Assembly (NCBI RefSeq): GCF_900101755.1
Contig: NZ_FNAE01000001.1
Span: 62,001-126,000 of the forward strand
Direction of reading: 5' to 3'
Source of the DNA: Ectopseudomonas alcaliphila
GTDB taxonomy: Bacteria; Pseudomonadota; Gammaproteobacteria; Pseudomonadales; Pseudomonadaceae
Length of the DNA: 64,000 nt
Program-made: the position numbers and the translations under genes
The notes under the pieces: model-generated
What the model was told of the DNA's origin: nothing
Databases searched by the model: none
The model's input: only the letters and a program-made list of their open reading frames with translations
Shown: positions 17,684 to 30,279 of the stretch, in pieces
Position numbering within the stretch: the first letter of the stretch is position 1
How the letters are laid out: every line of letters begins with the position of its first letter

Positions 17684-18613
17684 TTAGACCGACTTCTCCA
17701 GCTCCGGTACGGCTTCGAACAGGTCGGCGACAAGACCGTAGTCGGCAACCTGGAAGATCGGCGCCTCTTCGTCCTTGTTGATCGCAACGATCACCTTGGA
17801 GTCCTTCATACCGGCCAGGTGCTGGATCGCGCCGGAGATACCGACGGCGATGTACAGCTGCGGCGCGACGATCTTGCCGGTCTGACCGACCTGCATGTCG
17901 TTCGGCACGAAACCGGCGTCGACAGCAGCGCGGGAAGCACCGACGGCAGCGCCCAGCTTGTCGGCCAGCGCATACAGGTGCTTGAAGTTGTCGCCATTGC
18001 CCATGCCACGGCCGCCGGAAACGACGATCTTGGCAGCGGTCAGTTCCGGACGGTCGGACTTGGCCAGTTCTTCGCCAACGAAGGCGGACTTGCCGGCATC
18101 GGCCGGGCCGGAAACGGCTTCAACGGCAGCGCTGCCGCCTTCGGCAGCAGCGGCGTCGAAACCGGTGCTACGCACGGTGATCACCTTGATGGCAGCCGAG
18201 GACTGCACGGTGGCGATGGCGTTACCGGCATAGATCGGACGCTTGAAGGTATCAGCGCTCTCGACGGCGATGATCTCGGAGATCTGGTCGACATCCAGGG
18301 CAGCGGCGACGCGCGGCAGGATGTTCTTGCCGTTGCTGGTGGCGGCAGCCAGGATATGGCTGTAGCCCTTGCCCAGCTCGGCTACCAGCGGCGCGACGTT
18401 CTCCGGCAGCTGGTTGGCATAGGCCGCGTTGTCGGCAACCAGGACCTTGGCCACGCCAGCGATCTTGGCGGCAGCTTCGGCAGCAGCGCCAGCGTTGGCA
18501 CCGGCTACCAGAACGTGAATGTCGCCACCGATCTTCTGCGCAGCAGCAACGGTGTTCAGGGTAGCGGCAGCCAGAGCGGCATTGGTGTGTTCAGCGATAA
18601 CCAGGATAGTCAT
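17684..18613 (-). CDS. etfA: Electron transfer flavoprotein, alpha subunit
   Basis: A 309-residue ETF alpha subunit. The C-terminal FAD domain carries the VSGGRGMG motif (about 203-210), [19 protein letters not shown] and the [11 protein letters not shown] signature (about 258-268). ETF accepts electrons from acyl-CoA dehydrogenases, such as AtuD, and passes them to Etf-QO. The gene follows etfB directly on the minus strand with no spacer. A terminator follows it. Confidence 0.96.
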   Translation of the reverse strand: MTILVIAEHTNAALAAATLNTVAAAQKIGGDIHVLVAGANAGAAAEAAAKIAGVAKVLVADNAAYANQLPENVAPLVAELGKGYSHILAAATSNGKNILPRVAAALDVDQISEIIAVESADTFKRPIYAGNAIATVQSSAAIKVITVRSTGFDAAAAEGGSAAVEAVSGPADAGKSAFVGEELAKSDRPELTAAKIVVSGGRGMGNGDNFKHLYALADKLGAAVGASRAAVDAGFVPNDMQVGQTGKIVAPQLYIAVGISGAIQHLAGMKDSKVIVAINKDEEAPIFQVADYGLVADLFEAVPELEKSV

Positions 18614-19363
18614 TTAGATTACCTTCGCCTCGTTCTTCAGTTTCTCGACCAGTTCAGCCACGGACTTGACCTTGATGCCAGCGCTGCGAGCAGCCGGCGC
18701 TTCGACTTTCAGGGTCTTGACGGTGGAGGCGGTGGAAACGCCCAGAGCGTCCGGGGTAACGGTTTCCAGCGGCTTCTTCTTGGCCTTCATGATGTTCGGC
18801 AGCGACGCATAGCGCGGCTCGTTCAGGCGCAGGTCGGTGGTGACGATCGCCGGCAGGTTCAGCGCAACGGTCTGCAGACCGCCATCGATCTCACGGGTGA
18901 CGTTGACCTTGTCACCAGCCACTTCGACCTTGGAGGCGAAGGTGCCTTGGCCGAAGCCAGTCAGGGCGCCCAGCATCTGGCCGGTCTGGTTGTTGTCGCT
19001 GTCGATGGCCTGCTTGCCCATGATCACCAGCTGCGGCTGCTCCTTGTCGACCACTGCCTTGAGCAGCTTGGCCACGGCCAGGGAGTTCAGCTCGTCATTG
19101 GACTCGACCAGGATGGCACGATCGGCACCCAGAGCCAGCGCGGTACGCAGTTGCTCCTGGGCGGTAGCCGGGCCGATGGTGACGACGACGATTTCGCTCG
19201 CCACGCCTTTCTCCTTCAGGCGTACGGCTTCTTCCACGGCGATTTCGCAGAAGGGGTTCATGGACATCTTGACGTTGGCGAGGTCGACGCCGCTGTTGTC
19301 CGCCTTGACGCGAACCTTGACGTTGTAGTCAACCACTCGTTTGACAGCTACAAGAACCTTCAT
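18614..19363 (-). CDS. etfB: Electron transfer flavoprotein, beta subunit
   Basis: A 249-residue ETF beta subunit starting [20 protein letters not shown], with the signature [11 protein letters not shown] near 42-52 and the AMP-binding region [20 protein letters not shown] near 120-139. It pairs with EtfA to form the soluble heterodimer. It is transcribed away from the Etf-QO gene, and the 323-base gap between them holds back-to-back promoters around a PsrA-type box. Confidence 0.96.
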   Translation of the reverse strand: MKVLVAVKRVVDYNVKVRVKADNSGVDLANVKMSMNPFCEIAVEEAVRLKEKGVASEIVVVTIGPATAQEQLRTALALGADRAILVESNDELNSLAVAKLLKAVVDKEQPQLVIMGKQAIDSDNNQTGQMLGALTGFGQGTFASKVEVAGDKVNVTREIDGGLQTVALNLPAIVTTDLRLNEPRYASLPNIMKAKKKPLETVTPDALGVSTASTVKTLKVEAPAARSAGIKVKSVAELVEKLKNEAKVI

Positions 19364-19542
19364 GGATTCCTCGTTACTCTCCGGTGAATAAGAATCTCGC
19401 CAAGGCGAGCCTGGTCAGCGATACAAATTGGCAGGAGCCAACCTTTTAGCCCAGACGGCGAGCGCAAAACCGCCCGTATCTTGACCCCGCGGCCTGGCCC
19501 GGTCAATACAGCGAACTGGCCGGTCATCCGCGATGTAGTAGG

Positions 19543-19570
19543 ATTCTAACAGGCCTACAGAAAATTCAAA
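19543..19570 (-). promoter_or_regulatory. Candidate promoter of etfBA
   Basis: On the minus strand a TAGAAT -10 (RC of 19543-19548) follows a TTTGAA -35-like element (RC of 19565-19570) after 16 bases. The -35 overlaps the PsrA-type box, so a bound repressor would block it. Confidence 0.5.
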
Positions 19571-19580
19571 CAAACGTTTG
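19567..19580. promoter_or_regulatory. PsrA-type operator in the divergent etf control region
   Basis: CAAAC-AAAC-GTTTG matches the published PsrA consensus G/CAAAC(N2-4)GTTTG/C. PsrA is a TetR-family repressor released by long-chain fatty acids, and etf genes are reported targets in P. aeruginosa. The box overlaps the candidate -35 of etfBA and lies just upstream of the -35 of Etf-QO, so one bound dimer could control both. The rest of the 19364-19686 gap shows no gene. Confidence 0.75.
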
Positions 19581-19582
19581 TA

Positions 19583-19611
19583 TTGGCCCGCTGAGAGGGT
19601 GTAGATATAAT
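19583..19611 (+). promoter_or_regulatory. Sigma70-type promoter of the Etf-QO gene
   Basis: TTGGCC at 19583-19588 and a perfect TATAAT at 19606-19611 are separated by 17 bases, about 75 bases before the GTG start. The -35 begins two bases after the PsrA-type box. Confidence 0.7.
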
Positions 19612-19686
19612 GCCCACGCCGTGCTTAGGGAGCGAGCCGCGCCCTCCAACATAAAATATCGAAGAGCCTTGAGTAGGAGATAGCCT

Positions 19687-21351
<1,665 letters not shown>

Positions 21352-21364
21352 TTCGGCCAGACAT

Positions 21365-21392
21365 GAAAAAGGCTCCTTCGGGAGCCTTTTTC
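21365..21392 (+). terminator. Intrinsic terminator after the Etf-QO gene
   Basis: AAAAAGGCTCC-TTCG-GGAGCCTTTTT begins 14 bases past the stop codon. The stem is perfect and has a UUCG tetraloop and a U-run. Confidence 0.92.
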
Positions 21393-21407
21393 GTTTGCGT
21401 CGAATCG

Positions 21408-21470
21408 GTAGGAGCGAGCTCTGCTCGCGAAGGTTTCAAGACCCCGCTTCGCGAGCAAAGCTCGCTCCCA
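21408..21470. repeat. Intergenic palindromic repeat, family D copy 1
   Basis: GTAGGAGCGAGCTCTGCTCG on the left is mirrored by CGAGCAAAGCTCGCTCC on the right. A second copy at 43929-43980 overlaps the dusC stop codon. This one ends about ten bases from the stop of the SDR gene. Confidence 0.78.
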
Positions 21471-21478
21471 TGGGGAGT

Positions 21479-22255
21479 TCAATCCTGATAGATCATCTTG
21501 CGACTCATGCCGCCGTCGATGACGAATTCCTGCCCGGTGACGAAACCGGCCGCATCGGAGAGCAACCAGGCGACCTGCGCCGCGACATCTTCCACCGTGC
21601 CGACACGGCCGACCGGATGCTGCGCGTGATCGAACACCGACAGCGGCTCCAGGCGCTGCTGCGACGGGTCGCGGGCGTCGATCCAGCCCGGGCTGACGCA
21701 ATTGACGCGCACCTCCGGCCCCAGGCTGATCGACAGCGCGTGAGTGAGCGCGACAAGACCGCCCTTGCTCGCGGCGTACGCCTCGCAATCGGCCTCGGAC
21801 TGGCTGGCGCGGGTCGAGGCGATATTGACGATGGCGCCACGATGCCCGCGCAAATAAGGCGCGCAATGCTTGGCCAGCAGCATGGCGCCGGTCAGGTTGA
21901 CCGCCAACAGGCGATTCCAGCGCTTGAGATCGAGCGACTCCAGCGGCGGCGTGTGCGGATCGGAGATAGCCGCATTGCACACCAGCGCATCGAGACGACC
22001 GAACTGCCCGAGCACCTCGGCGACGCCGACGCTCACCTGATCCTCCTTGGCCACGTCCATGGAGACGAACCAGGCGTTATTACCCAGAGCACGCGCTACT
22101 TTCGAGCCACGCTCGCGATCGACGTCGGCCAGCACCACCTGCCAACCCTCGGTGATCAGCCAGGCACTGATACCCAGGCCGATGCCACGCGCGGCTCCGG
22201 TGACCAGGGCGACACGCCCGTTGTTGGGCGTGTCATCGCTCCCCCACTGCAACAT
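21479..22255 (-). CDS. Short-chain dehydrogenase/reductase next to metZ
   Basis: A 258-residue classical SDR with VTGAARGIG near 18-26, CNAAIS near 92, and a YAASK active site in its middle. It ends with a [15 protein letters not shown]-terminal pattern common in glucose/3-oxoacyl reductase-like SDRs. It starts two bases after the metZ stop, so the two are probably co-translated. The order metZ-SDR matches PA3107-PA3106 as I recall it. The substrate is unknown. Confidence 0.85.
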   Translation of the reverse strand: MLQWGSDDTPNNGRVALVTGAARGIGLGISAWLITEGWQVVLADVDRERGSKVARALGNNAWFVSMDVAKEDQVSVGVAEVLGQFGRLDALVCNAAISDPHTPPLESLDLKRWNRLLAVNLTGAMLLAKHCAPYLRGHRGAIVNIASTRASQSEADCEAYAASKGGLVALTHALSISLGPEVRVNCVSPGWIDARDPSQQRLEPLSVFDHAQHPVGRVGTVEDVAAQVAWLLSDAAGFVTGQEFVIDGGMSRKMIYQD

Positions 22256-22257
22256 GC

Positions 22258-23469
22258 TCAGAGCGCAGCCAGGCCGCGCGCCAGGTCCGCCTTGAGGTCT
22301 TCTAGCTCTTCCAGGCCCACGGCGACGCGGATCAGGTTGTCGCGAATGCCAGCGTTAGCGCGCTCTTGCGGCGTCAGGCGACCGTGGGAGGTGGTAGCCG
22401 GATGGGCGACGGTGGTCTTGGTATCGCCGAGGTTGGTGGTGATGGAGATGACACGCGTGGCATCGATCACCTTCCAGGCGGCATCACGGCCGCCCTTGAC
22501 CTCGAAGCTGACCACGGCACCGAAGGCGCTCTGCTGCTTCTTCGCCAGCTCATGCTGCGGATGGCTGGGCAGGCCGGCGTAATAAACGCGCTCGACCTGC
22601 GGCTGCTGCTCGAGCCACAACGCCAGCTGCAGGGCGCTCTCGCTCTGCGCGCGCATACGAATGCGCAGGGTTTCCAGGCCCTTGACGAACATCCAGGCAT
22701 TGAACGGACTGAGGGTCGGCCCGGCGGTACGCAGGAAACCGACCACTTCCTTCATCTGCTCGCTACGCCCCGCCACCACACCGCCCAGGCCACGGCCCTG
22801 GCCGTCGATGTACTTGGTGGCCGAGTGCATGACCATATCGGCACCCAGCTTCAGCGGCTGCTGCAAGGCCGGCGTGCAGAAGCAATTGTCCACCGCCAGC
22901 AGTGCGCCGCGTGCGTGAGCGATCTCCGCCAGCGCGGCGATATCCACCAGCTCGGCCAGTGGGTTGGACGGCGACTCGACGAACAGCAGCCTGGTATTGG
23001 GCTTGAAGGCCCCTTGCCAGGCATCGAGATCGGCCAGCGGCACGTAATCGACCTCGATGCCGAAGCGCTTGAGGTACTTCTCGAACAGGCTGATGGTGGA
23101 GCCGAATACGCTGCGCGACACCAGCACGTGGTCGCCGCCACTGCAAAAGCTCATGACGATGGCGAGGATCGCCGACATGCCGGAAGCGGTCGCCACCGCC
23201 TGCTCGGCGCCTTCCAGCGCGGCGATGCGCTCCTCGAAGGTGCGTACGGTGGGGTTGGTGTAGCGCGAATAGACGTTGCCCGGCACTTCGCCGGCAAAAC
23301 GTGCGGCGGCATCGGCAGCGGTGCGGAACACGTAACTGGACGTCAGGTACAACGCTTCGCCATGCTCGCCCTCAGGCGAACGGTGCTGGCCAGCACGCAC
23401 CGCCAGGGTGTCGAAGCCGACCCCATCCAGGTCGCTGTCGAGCCTGCCGGCCTCCCATTCCAGAGTCAT
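22258..23469 (-). CDS. metZ: O-succinylhomoserine sulfhydrylase
   Basis: A 403-residue Cys/Met-metabolism PLP enzyme. Lys219 in [12 protein letters not shown] is the PLP lysine, and [15 protein letters not shown] near 68-82 is the usual substrate/PLP motif. MetZ makes homocysteine directly from O-succinylhomoserine and sulfide in pseudomonads. It lies downstream of purF in the conserved order, separated by a palindromic repeat. Cystathionine gamma-synthase is the alternative for the fold, but the sequence pattern and context favour MetZ. Confidence 0.92.
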   Translation of the reverse strand: MTLEWEAGRLDSDLDGVGFDTLAVRAGQHRSPEGEHGEALYLTSSYVFRTAADAAARFAGEVPGNVYSRYTNPTVRTFEERIAALEGAEQAVATASGMSAILAIVMSFCSGGDHVLVSRSVFGSTISLFEKYLKRFGIEVDYVPLADLDAWQGAFKPNTRLLFVESPSNPLAELVDIAALAEIAHARGALLAVDNCFCTPALQQPLKLGADMVMHSATKYIDGQGRGLGGVVAGRSEQMKEVVGFLRTAGPTLSPFNAWMFVKGLETLRIRMRAQSESALQLALWLEQQPQVERVYYAGLPSHPQHELAKKQQSAFGAVVSFEVKGGRDAAWKVIDATRVISITTNLGDTKTTVAHPATTSHGRLTPQERANAGIRDNLIRVAVGLEELEDLKADLARGLAAL

Positions 23470-23488
23470 ATCGCTACCTCACGAAAAA

Positions 23489-23548
23489 CAGCCCGGATGC
23501 AATCCGGGAAATTCAGGGTGACATTCCCCCGGATTGCATCCGGGCTAC
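23489..23548. repeat. Intergenic palindromic repeat, family B copy
   Basis: CAGCCCGGATGCAATCCGGG is mirrored by CCCGGATTGCATCCGGGCTA. The element sits between purF and metZ, about 20 bases upstream of the metZ start. A GGGTGCGCCGTGCGCACC half-element of family C follows at 23554-23573. Confidence 0.78.
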
Positions 23549-23609
23549 GGACCGGGGTGCGCCGTGCGCACCATCGAAACGGGCAGAACCGCTGCCCTGC
23601 CCGCTCGAA

Positions 23610-25118
23610 TCAGTTGTTATACAGATCGATGATCGCGCTGACTGCCTGCGATTTGACCTTGCTGGCATCGTTGCGCGCCTGCTCGATCTTGTCCAGGTAC
23701 GCCTCGTCGACGTCGCCGGTGACGTACTTGCCATCGAACACCGCGCAGTCGAAGTTGTCGATCTTGATCTTCTTGCTGCCGCTGACCGCCTCGATCAGAT
23801 CCGGCAGATCCTGGTAGATCAACCAGTCGGCACCGATCAGCTCGCAGACCTCCTCGGTGCTGCGGCCGTGAGCGATCAGCTCATGGGCGCTGGGCATGTC
23901 GATACCGTAGACGTTCGGGTAACGCACCGCCGGGGCTGCCGAGCAGAAGTAGACGTTCTTCGCACCAGCCTCGCGAGCCATCTGAATGATCTGCTTGCAG
24001 GTGGTGCCACGGACGATGGAGTCGTCCACCAGCATCACGTTCTTGCCGCGGAACTCCAGCTCGATGGCATTGAGCTTCTGCCGTACGGACTTCTTACGTG
24101 CCGCCTGGCCGGGCATGATGAAGGTGCGGCCGATGTAGCGGTTCTTGACGAAACCTTCGCGGAATTTCACGCCCAGGTGATTGGCCAGTTCCAGCGCCGC
24201 GGTACGGCTGGTGTCGGGGATCGGGATGACCACGTCGATGTCATGATCCGGACGCTCGCGGAGAATCTTGTCGGCCAGCTTCTCGCCCATGCGCAGACGC
24301 GCCTTGTACACCGAGATACCGTCCATGATCGAATCCGGGCGCGCCAGGTAAACGTGCTCGAAGATGCAGGGAGCGTACTGCGGGTTGGCTGCGCACTGAC
24401 GGGTGAACAGCTTGCCCTCTTCGGTGATGTAGACCGCCTCGCCCGGCGCCAGGTCGCGGATCAGGGTGAAGCCGAGCACGTCCAGCGATACGCTCTCGGA
24501 CGCGATCATGTACTCGACACCTTCATCGGTATGGCGCTGGCCGAAGACGATCGGGCGAATGCCGTTGGGGTCGCGGAAACCGACGATGCCATAGCCGGTG
24601 ATCATCGCGACGACGGCGTAACCGCCCAGGCAGCGCTCGTGCACGTGGGTAACGGCGGCGAACACATCTTCCTCGGTCGGCTGCAGCTTGCCGCGCTGGG
24701 CCAGCTCATGGGCAAACACGTTGAGCAGCACTTCCGAATCGGAATTGGTGTTCACATGGCGCAAGTCGGACTCGTAGATTTCCTTGGCCAACTGCTCGAC
24801 GTTGGTCAGGTTGCCGTTGTGCGCCAGGGTGATGCCATAAGGCGAGTTGACGTAGAACGGCTGAGCTTCGGCCGAGCTGGAGCTGCCAGCGGTCGGGTAG
24901 CGCACATGGCCGATGCCCATATGGCCGACCAGGCGCTGCATGTGACGCTGCTGGAACACGTCACGCACCAGGCCGTTGTCCTTGCGCAGGAACAGGCGGC
25001 CATCATGGCTGGTGACAATACCGGCAGCATCCTGGCCGCGGTGCTGGAGGACGGTGAGCCCGTCATACAGCGCCTGATTGACGTTCGATTTACCGACGAT
25101 ACCGACGATGCCACACAT
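23610..25118 (-). CDS. purF: Amidophosphoribosyltransferase
   Basis: A 502-residue enzyme for the first committed step of purine synthesis (PRPP plus glutamine to phosphoribosylamine). The N-terminal MCGIVGIVG gives the catalytic Cys2 of the Ntn glutaminase domain, which needs removal of Met1. The C-terminal phosphoribosyltransferase domain has the PRPP motif [13 protein letters not shown] near 363-375. It lies downstream of cvpA, the usual cvpA-purF pair. Confidence 0.97.
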   Translation of the reverse strand: MCGIVGIVGKSNVNQALYDGLTVLQHRGQDAAGIVTSHDGRLFLRKDNGLVRDVFQQRHMQRLVGHMGIGHVRYPTAGSSSSAEAQPFYVNSPYGITLAHNGNLTNVEQLAKEIYESDLRHVNTNSDSEVLLNVFAHELAQRGKLQPTEEDVFAAVTHVHERCLGGYAVVAMITGYGIVGFRDPNGIRPIVFGQRHTDEGVEYMIASESVSLDVLGFTLIRDLAPGEAVYITEEGKLFTRQCAANPQYAPCIFEHVYLARPDSIMDGISVYKARLRMGEKLADKILRERPDHDIDVVIPIPDTSRTAALELANHLGVKFREGFVKNRYIGRTFIMPGQAARKKSVRQKLNAIELEFRGKNVMLVDDSIVRGTTCKQIIQMAREAGAKNVYFCSAAPAVRYPNVYGIDMPSAHELIAHGRSTEEVCELIGADWLIYQDLPDLIEAVSGSKKIKIDNFDCAVFDGKYVTGDVDEAYLDKIEQARNDASKVKSQAVSAIIDLYNN

Positions 25119-25193
25119 GTGCCACGACCCCTGCTAGATAGTTCAGGCTAATTCAGCGACCGATGCAGCGGTTACTCCGCAGCGGCCACTCTT

Positions 25194-25715
25194 TTAAAGC
25201 AGATCAGCTGGGTGAGCCGATCCACCGGTAAACCACTGATCGGACCACCCCAGAATGAGGTTCTTCGACCAGTCGGCGACCATCAGAAAATGCGGCACCA
25301 GTTGCGACTGTTGCCACCACGTATCCTGCTCCACTGGCGCCAGGCTGATCAGCCCGACCAGCAGCACCACCAACAAACCACCACGCGCGGCGCCGAATAC
25401 CATGCCGAGAAAACGGTCGGTACCGGACAGGCCTGTCACGCGGATCAGCTCGCCAATGAGGAAATTGACCAGAGCGCCCACCAGCAAGGTGGCGATGAAG
25501 AGAATGGCACAGGCTGCAATGACCCGCGCGGAAGGCGTTTCGATAAACTCGACGAGATGCTGGGCCAATGCACCACCGAACATCCAGGCGACCACACCTG
25601 CGATGATCCAGGTCAGCAGCGACAGGGCTTCCTTGACGAAGCCGCGCTTCAGACTGATCAAACTAGAGATGGCGATGACGGCGATGATCGCCCAATCGAC
25701 CCAGGTGAATACCAC
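25194..25715 (-). CDS. cvpA: CvpA family inner-membrane protein
   Basis: A 173-residue protein with four hydrophobic segments (about 5-22, 27-47, 62-88 and 100-122), typical of CvpA. CvpA was named for colicin V production in E. coli and is linked to envelope stress tolerance. It precedes purF on the same strand by 75 bases and follows the SPOR-domain gene, as in P. aeruginosa PA3108-PA3110. Confidence 0.93.
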   Translation of the reverse strand: MVFTWVDWAIIAVIAISSLISLKRGFVKEALSLLTWIIAGVVAWMFGGALAQHLVEFIETPSARVIAACAILFIATLLVGALVNFLIGELIRVTGLSGTDRFLGMVFGAARGGLLVVLLVGLISLAPVEQDTWWQQSQLVPHFLMVADWSKNLILGWSDQWFTGGSAHPADLL

Positions 25716-25801
25716 GGTGCGGCCTACCAGCGGAAAAGGCGGAGCATTTTAGCAGAGCCCGGCGCATCGGGTAACCAGGCGCTGCAAAGTCCCTTGCTTG
25801 C

Positions 25802-26419
25802 TTAGCCTGCTTCTGGCTGGAAACGCACGACAAAACCGCTGAGCTTGTGCTGGCGATTGAGCTGGTCACGCAGGCGCTCGGCCTCGGCACGCTCGATCAA
25901 CGGACCTACGAACACCCGGTTCATGCCGTCGAAGGTGCGGATATAGGCGTTGTAACCCTGGCTGCGCAGGGTTTTCTGCAGATTTTCCGCCCCAGCGCGA
26001 CTGGACAGACTGGCCAACTGCACCGACCAACTGATCGGCAGACTGTTGGCGTCCAGGCGCCCTTCCGGCTTGGCAGGAGCACTGCTCGCCGCTTGTGCGG
26101 CCTTGGCCGGATCGGGCTTGCTCTGCTGGGCAACGGGCGGCGGAGTCGGCTTGGGCTGCTCAGGCACCTCGACGATCTGAGGCTCCACCTCTTCGACGGG
26201 AACCGGCTCCTGCGGCAACTCCTTGGGCTCGACGACCTCGGCAGGCTGCACGATGATCTCCGCAGCAGCCGGCGCTTGCGGCATGGCCGGCGCATCCACC
26301 ACCACGCGGCGCATCTCGTCCTCGCGCGACAGCAGCATAGGCAGGAAAATCACCGCCAGCGCCACCAGCACCAGAGCACCGACCATGCGCTGCTTGAGCC
26401 CACTGTCCAGCATTGCCAT
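25802..26419 (-). CDS. SPOR-domain membrane protein, DedD-like
   Basis: A 205-residue single-pass protein with a TM segment at about 11-30, a Pro/Glu/Ala-rich periplasmic linker (about 40-125) and a C-terminal SPOR domain (about 128-200, WSVQLASLSSRAGAENLQKTLRSQG type) that binds denuded peptidoglycan at division sites. I use the start at 26419 (MAMLDSGLK) because related proteins begin there; a frame to 26455 adds residues overlapping the end of folC. DedD acts in cell constriction. Confidence 0.84.
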   Translation of the reverse strand: MAMLDSGLKQRMVGALVLVALAVIFLPMLLSREDEMRRVVVDAPAMPQAPAAAEIIVQPAEVVEPKELPQEPVPVEEVEPQIVEVPEQPKPTPPPVAQQSKPDPAKAAQAASSAPAKPEGRLDANSLPISWSVQLASLSSRAGAENLQKTLRSQGYNAYIRTFDGMNRVFVGPLIERAEAERLRDQLNRQHKLSGFVVRFQPEAG

Positions 26420-26433
26420 CCCCAATCCCCTTA

Positions 26434-27711
26434 TCAAGCCGGGCGGGCCAGCCAATCCAGGGCCTCGGCCACGCAGAAAAACGATCCGAACAACAGTATC
26501 TCGTCACCCTCTGCCGCCTGTTCGCACTGCGCATCGAGCGCGGCACGTACAGCCGGATATTGCGTCACTGCCACGCCCAGCCCCCGCAGGTGCTCGGCCA
26601 GCTCGTCGGCAGAGCGTGATCGCGGCGTATCCAGCGGCGCCACGGCCCAGCCAGCAACCAGACTCAGAAGCGGCGCCACCACGCCAGGCAGATCCTTGTC
26701 GGCCAATAAACCGAACACTGCCCAACGCTTCCCGGCCAGCGAGCGACTCTCCAGGCGCTGCGCCAGATAATCGGCGGCATGAGGATTATGCCCAACATCG
26801 AGCAACAGTGTGAGTGACTTGCCTCGCCAATCCAGCGCGCGACGATCCAGGCGCCCGGTTACCCGCGTGGCGAGCAGGGCCTGAACGATCTGCTGGTGAT
26901 TCCACGGCAACGGCAGCAGTGCATAGGCCTGCAACGCCAGCGCCGCGTTTTCCATCGGCAGATCGAGAAGCGGTAGGTGCTCGAGTCGCAGTACCTGGCC
27001 TTTTGCGTCGAGGCCATACCAGGACCAGTCCTGCGCTTGCACATTCAGGTCATAGTCACGACTGCGCAGGAAGAGCGGCGTATCCAGCGTGACTGCCTGC
27101 TGCAGCAATGGCTGCGGCGGGTCGAGATCACCGCACAATGCAGGCATGCCGGCGCGCATGATCCCGGCCTTTTCGAAAGCGACCGATTCACGGGTATCGC
27201 CCAGCCAGTCAGCATGATCCAGACCAATGCTGGTGATCAGGGCCAGATCGGCATCGACCAGGTTCACCGCATCCAGGCGCCCACCGAGGCCGACCTCGAG
27301 CACCACGGCATCCAGCTGGGCACGCTCGAACAACCAGAAGGCCGCCAGCGTTCCCATCTCGAAATAGGTCAGCGAGATCTCGCCACGGGCTGCTTCGACC
27401 GCGGCAAAAGCCTGGCATAGCTCTTCGTCGCTTGCTTCTCGCCCTTGCACAAGCACACGCTCGTTGTAACGCAGCAGGTGCGGCGAACTGTAGACACCGA
27501 CACGCTGGCCCTGGGCTGCGATCAGGCTGGCTAGAAAGGCGCAGGTAGAACCCTTGCCATTGGTACCGGTGACGGTGACCACCAATGGCGCAGGTTTGCC
27601 CAGGCCGAGCCGCAGCGCCACCTCACGCGAGCGCTCCAGCCCCATGTCGATGGCCGAAGGATGCAACTGCTCGAGGTAGGCGAGCCACTCGCCCAGGCTA
27701 CGTTCGGTCAT
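26434..27711 (-). CDS. folC: Bifunctional folylpolyglutamate/dihydrofolate synthase
   Basis: A 425-residue Mur-ligase-type enzyme with the P-loop [16 protein letters not shown] at about 45-60 and an ADP-forming ligase C-terminal domain ([19 protein letters not shown]). It adds glutamate to dihydropteroate and folates. It overlaps the accD stop by four bases (ATGA), a coupling conserved in many proteobacteria. Confidence 0.95.
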   Translation of the reverse strand: MTERSLGEWLAYLEQLHPSAIDMGLERSREVALRLGLGKPAPLVVTVTGTNGKGSTCAFLASLIAAQGQRVGVYSSPHLLRYNERVLVQGREASDEELCQAFAAVEAARGEISLTYFEMGTLAAFWLFERAQLDAVVLEVGLGGRLDAVNLVDADLALITSIGLDHADWLGDTRESVAFEKAGIMRAGMPALCGDLDPPQPLLQQAVTLDTPLFLRSRDYDLNVQAQDWSWYGLDAKGQVLRLEHLPLLDLPMENAALALQAYALLPLPWNHQQIVQALLATRVTGRLDRRALDWRGKSLTLLLDVGHNPHAADYLAQRLESRSLAGKRWAVFGLLADKDLPGVVAPLLSLVAGWAVAPLDTPRSRSADELAEHLRGLGVAVTQYPAVRAALDAQCEQAAEGDEILLFGSFFCVAEALDWLARPA

Positions 27712-28592
27712 GCAGTGGCCGGCAGGGAAACCGGAGAGGGACGATTCATCATTTGCGCAAGCAGACGCGCCAGGCGCGGACGCAGTTCATCGCGCGAAAT
27801 GATCATGTCGATGGCGCCATGCTCCAGCAGGAACTCGCTACGCTGGAAGCCTTCCGGCAGCTTCTCGCGCACGGTCTGCTCGATCACGCGCGGGCCGGCG
27901 AAACCGATCAGCGCCTTCGGCTCGGCCACGATGACATCTCCAAGCATTGCCAGGCTGGCGGAAACACCGCCGTAGACCGGGTCGGTCAGCACGGAGATGA
28001 ACGGCAGGCCTTCTTCACGCAGACGCGCCAGAGCGGCGGAAGTCTTGGCCATCTGCATCAGCGAGATCAGTGCTTCCTGCATGCGCGCGCCGCCCGAAGC
28101 GGAGAAGCACACCAGCGGGCAGCGTTTTTCCAGTGCGACATTGGCCGCACGGACGAAACGCTCGCCAACGATGGCACCCATGGAGCCCCCCATGAAGGAG
28201 AACTCGAACGCGCAAACGGCGATCGGCATGCCTTCGAGGGTGCCGCTCATGGAGATCAGTGCATCTTTCTCGCCAGTCTGCTTCTGCGCACCGGCCAGAC
28301 GATCCTTGTACTTCTTGCTGTCGCGGAATTTCAGGCGGTCGACCGGCTCGAGATCGGCACCGATTTCCTCGCGCCCCTCGGCATCGAGGAAGAGGTCGAT
28401 ACGCGCACGAGCACCGATACGCATGTGGTGATTGCACTTGGGGCAGACATCGAGTGTCTTTTCCAGCTCAGGACGGTAGAGCACGGCATCACAGGACGGA
28501 CATTTGTGCCACAGGCCCTCGGGCACAGAGCTCTTCTTCACCTCGGAACGCATGATCGAGGGAATGAGTTTGTCTACCAACCAGTTGCTCAT
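27708..28592 (-). CDS. accD: Acetyl-CoA carboxylase carboxyltransferase, beta subunit
   Basis: A 294-residue subunit. The N-terminal zinc ribbon uses Cys31, Cys34, Cys50 and Cys53, and the carboxyltransferase crotonase-like domain follows ([34 protein letters not shown]). With AccA it makes malonyl-CoA in the first step of fatty-acid synthesis. The ATG is preceded by GGAGAA at a workable spacing. Confidence 0.97.
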   Translation of the reverse strand: MSNWLVDKLIPSIMRSEVKKSSVPEGLWHKCPSCDAVLYRPELEKTLDVCPKCNHHMRIGARARIDLFLDAEGREEIGADLEPVDRLKFRDSKKYKDRLAGAQKQTGEKDALISMSGTLEGMPIAVCAFEFSFMGGSMGAIVGERFVRAANVALEKRCPLVCFSASGGARMQEALISLMQMAKTSAALARLREEGLPFISVLTDPVYGGVSASLAMLGDVIVAEPKALIGFAGPRVIEQTVREKLPEGFQRSEFLLEHGAIDMIISRDELRPRLARLLAQMMNRPSPVSLPATA

Positions 28593-28730
28593 GCTGTCAT
28601 TTCTCCATAACCGTTGGTTCGGATGAACGCCTCATCGTGAAACGCCCATCTCCAGCAATTCTTTTCTGCCGCACCCAGCACCCGTCGAAACGAGCCATGG
28701 CGGCGTGACAGGCTAATTGACGGCCCTGCT

Positions 28731-29372
28731 TCAATCGCCGTCACATTGAGCATCATGCACCGCCCGCACGAATGCACGAATCTTGTCTACATCCTTTATG
28801 CCTTTACTGGCCTCTACCCCACCACTGACATCCACGGCATAGGGACGCACCTGGCAAATAGCCGCCGCGACATTACCTGCATCGAGGCCGCCGGCCAGGA
28901 TGATTGGCTTGGCGGCACGTTCAGGCACCAGCGACCAGTCGAACGAAGCCCCGGTACCGCCCGGAACGCCTTCGACGAAGGTATCCAGCAGAATACCGCG
29001 CGCACCAGTGTAGGGCGCCATGGCTGCCGACACGTCCTCACCGGGGCGAACCCGCAGCGCCTTGATATAGGGGCGGCCATGGCCTTCACAGTCGGCCGGC
29101 GACTCGTCACCGTGAAACTGCAGCAGATCCAGCGGCAGGCGCTGCAACAACTGCTGCAACTCGTCGCGCGGCATGTCGACGAACAGCCCGACACTGGTCA
29201 CGAACGGCGGCAAGGCCTGCAAGATCGCAGAGGCCTGCTCGACGCTGACCGCTCGCGGGCTTTTCCCGTAGAACACCAGACCAATGGCGTCGGCACCCGC
29301 CTCCACCGCCGCCAGAGCATCTTCGACGCGGGTGATCCCACAAATCTTGCTGCGTACGACCGTCACGTTCAT
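28731..29372 (-). CDS. trpF: Phosphoribosylanthranilate isomerase
   Basis: A 213-residue TIM-barrel enzyme for the third step of tryptophan synthesis. The SKICGIT motif holds the catalytic Cys near residue 9, QFHGDE is near 80 and the [15 protein letters not shown] phosphate-binding stretch is near 190. I prefer the ATG at 29372 by comparison with relatives; an ATG at 29384 adds four residues, and neither has an ideal ribosome-binding site. It is separated from trpAB and sits between truA and accD, the usual pseudomonad arrangement. Confidence 0.93.
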   Translation of the reverse strand: MNVTVVRSKICGITRVEDALAAVEAGADAIGLVFYGKSPRAVSVEQASAILQALPPFVTSVGLFVDMPRDELQQLLQRLPLDLLQFHGDESPADCEGHGRPYIKALRVRPGEDVSAAMAPYTGARGILLDTFVEGVPGGTGASFDWSLVPERAAKPIILAGGLDAGNVAAAICQVRPYAVDVSGGVEASKGIKDVDKIRAFVRAVHDAQCDGD

Positions 29373-29408
29373 ACCTCTCGCCATCCGGGCTCGGATGGTA
29401 ACAAAGGG

Positions 29409-30272
29409 TTATGGCTGTCGCACGTCCGGCAGACCGGAGAGAAAATGCGGCCCGAGATAGCGCTGCGGCAATTCGAACTCCTGCGGGTAATCGACCTGTA
29501 TCAGATATAGACCGTAGGGATGCGCTGTCACCCCCCCGCTATGCCGATCGCCGCGCTCGAGCACCTCACGCGCCCACTCCGGCGGCCGCTCACCAGCACC
29601 AATGGTCATCAACACACCGGCGATGTTACGCACCATGTGATGCAGGAAAGCATTGGCGCGGATATCCAGCACGATGAAACGGCCGTGCTCGATCAACTGC
29701 AGGTGGTGCACGGTCTTGACCGGTGACTTGGCCTGGCAGCGCGTTGCCCGGAAGGCGCTGAAATCATGGGTGCCGACCAGCGCCAGGGCGGCTTCACGCA
29801 TGCGCGCCACATCCAGCGGTCGATGATTCCAGGTCACTTCCTCGGCCATGTGCGCCGGGCGAATCGGATCGTTGTAGATCACGTAGCGGTAGCGTCGCGC
29901 CATGGCCGAGAAGCGCGCATGAAAGTGCGCCGGCATCACCTTCGCCCAGGTCACGCTGATGTCACCGGGCAAATTCATGTTGGCGCCCATGATCCAGGCG
30001 TGCAGCGAACGCTCGACAGTGGTGTCGAAATGCACAACTTGACCACTGGAATGCACAGAGGCATCGGTACGCCCCGCGCAGAGAATGCTCACCGGAGCGC
30101 CACCAGCGACCTTGGACAAGGCAGTTTCCAGGTGACCCTGGATCGAAGGCACGTTCGCGCCCTGGCGCTGGAACCCACGATAACGTGCGCCCTTGTATTC
30201 GAGGCCCAGGGCGATTCTGAAAAAGCCAGCGGCCGCCATTTCGGCGGCCGCTACAGGTACTGCGTCAGACAT
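29409..30272 (-). CDS. truA: tRNA pseudouridine(38-40) synthase
   Basis: A 287-residue TruA with the catalytic Asp70 in the CAGRTDASVHSSGQ motif, and FRATRCQAKSPVKTVH and HHMVRNIAGVL further on. It modifies U38-U40 in the anticodon stem. It begins seven bases after the fimV stop codon, so it is probably translated from the fimV mRNA, as in P. aeruginosa. Confidence 0.95.
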   Translation of the reverse strand: MSDAVPVAAAEMAAAGFFRIALGLEYKGARYRGFQRQGANVPSIQGHLETALSKVAGGAPVSILCAGRTDASVHSSGQVVHFDTTVERSLHAWIMGANMNLPGDISVTWAKVMPAHFHARFSAMARRYRYVIYNDPIRPAHMAEEVTWNHRPLDVARMREAALALVGTHDFSAFRATRCQAKSPVKTVHHLQLIEHGRFIVLDIRANAFLHHMVRNIAGVLMTIGAGERPPEWAREVLERGDRHSGGVTAHPYGLYLIQVDYPQEFELPQRYLGPHFLSGLPDVRQP

Positions 30273-30279
30273 CTATCAA

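Noticed and set aside
17585..19387. A 600-codon plus-strand frame antisense to etfAB
   Set aside because: It mirrors two certain genes on the other strand; its Gly/Asp/Val-rich content is the usual shadow of high-GC codons.
23470..23609. SAM- or SAH-type riboswitch before metZ
   Set aside because: The spacer is a family B palindrome plus a family C half-element; no riboswitch core was recognised.
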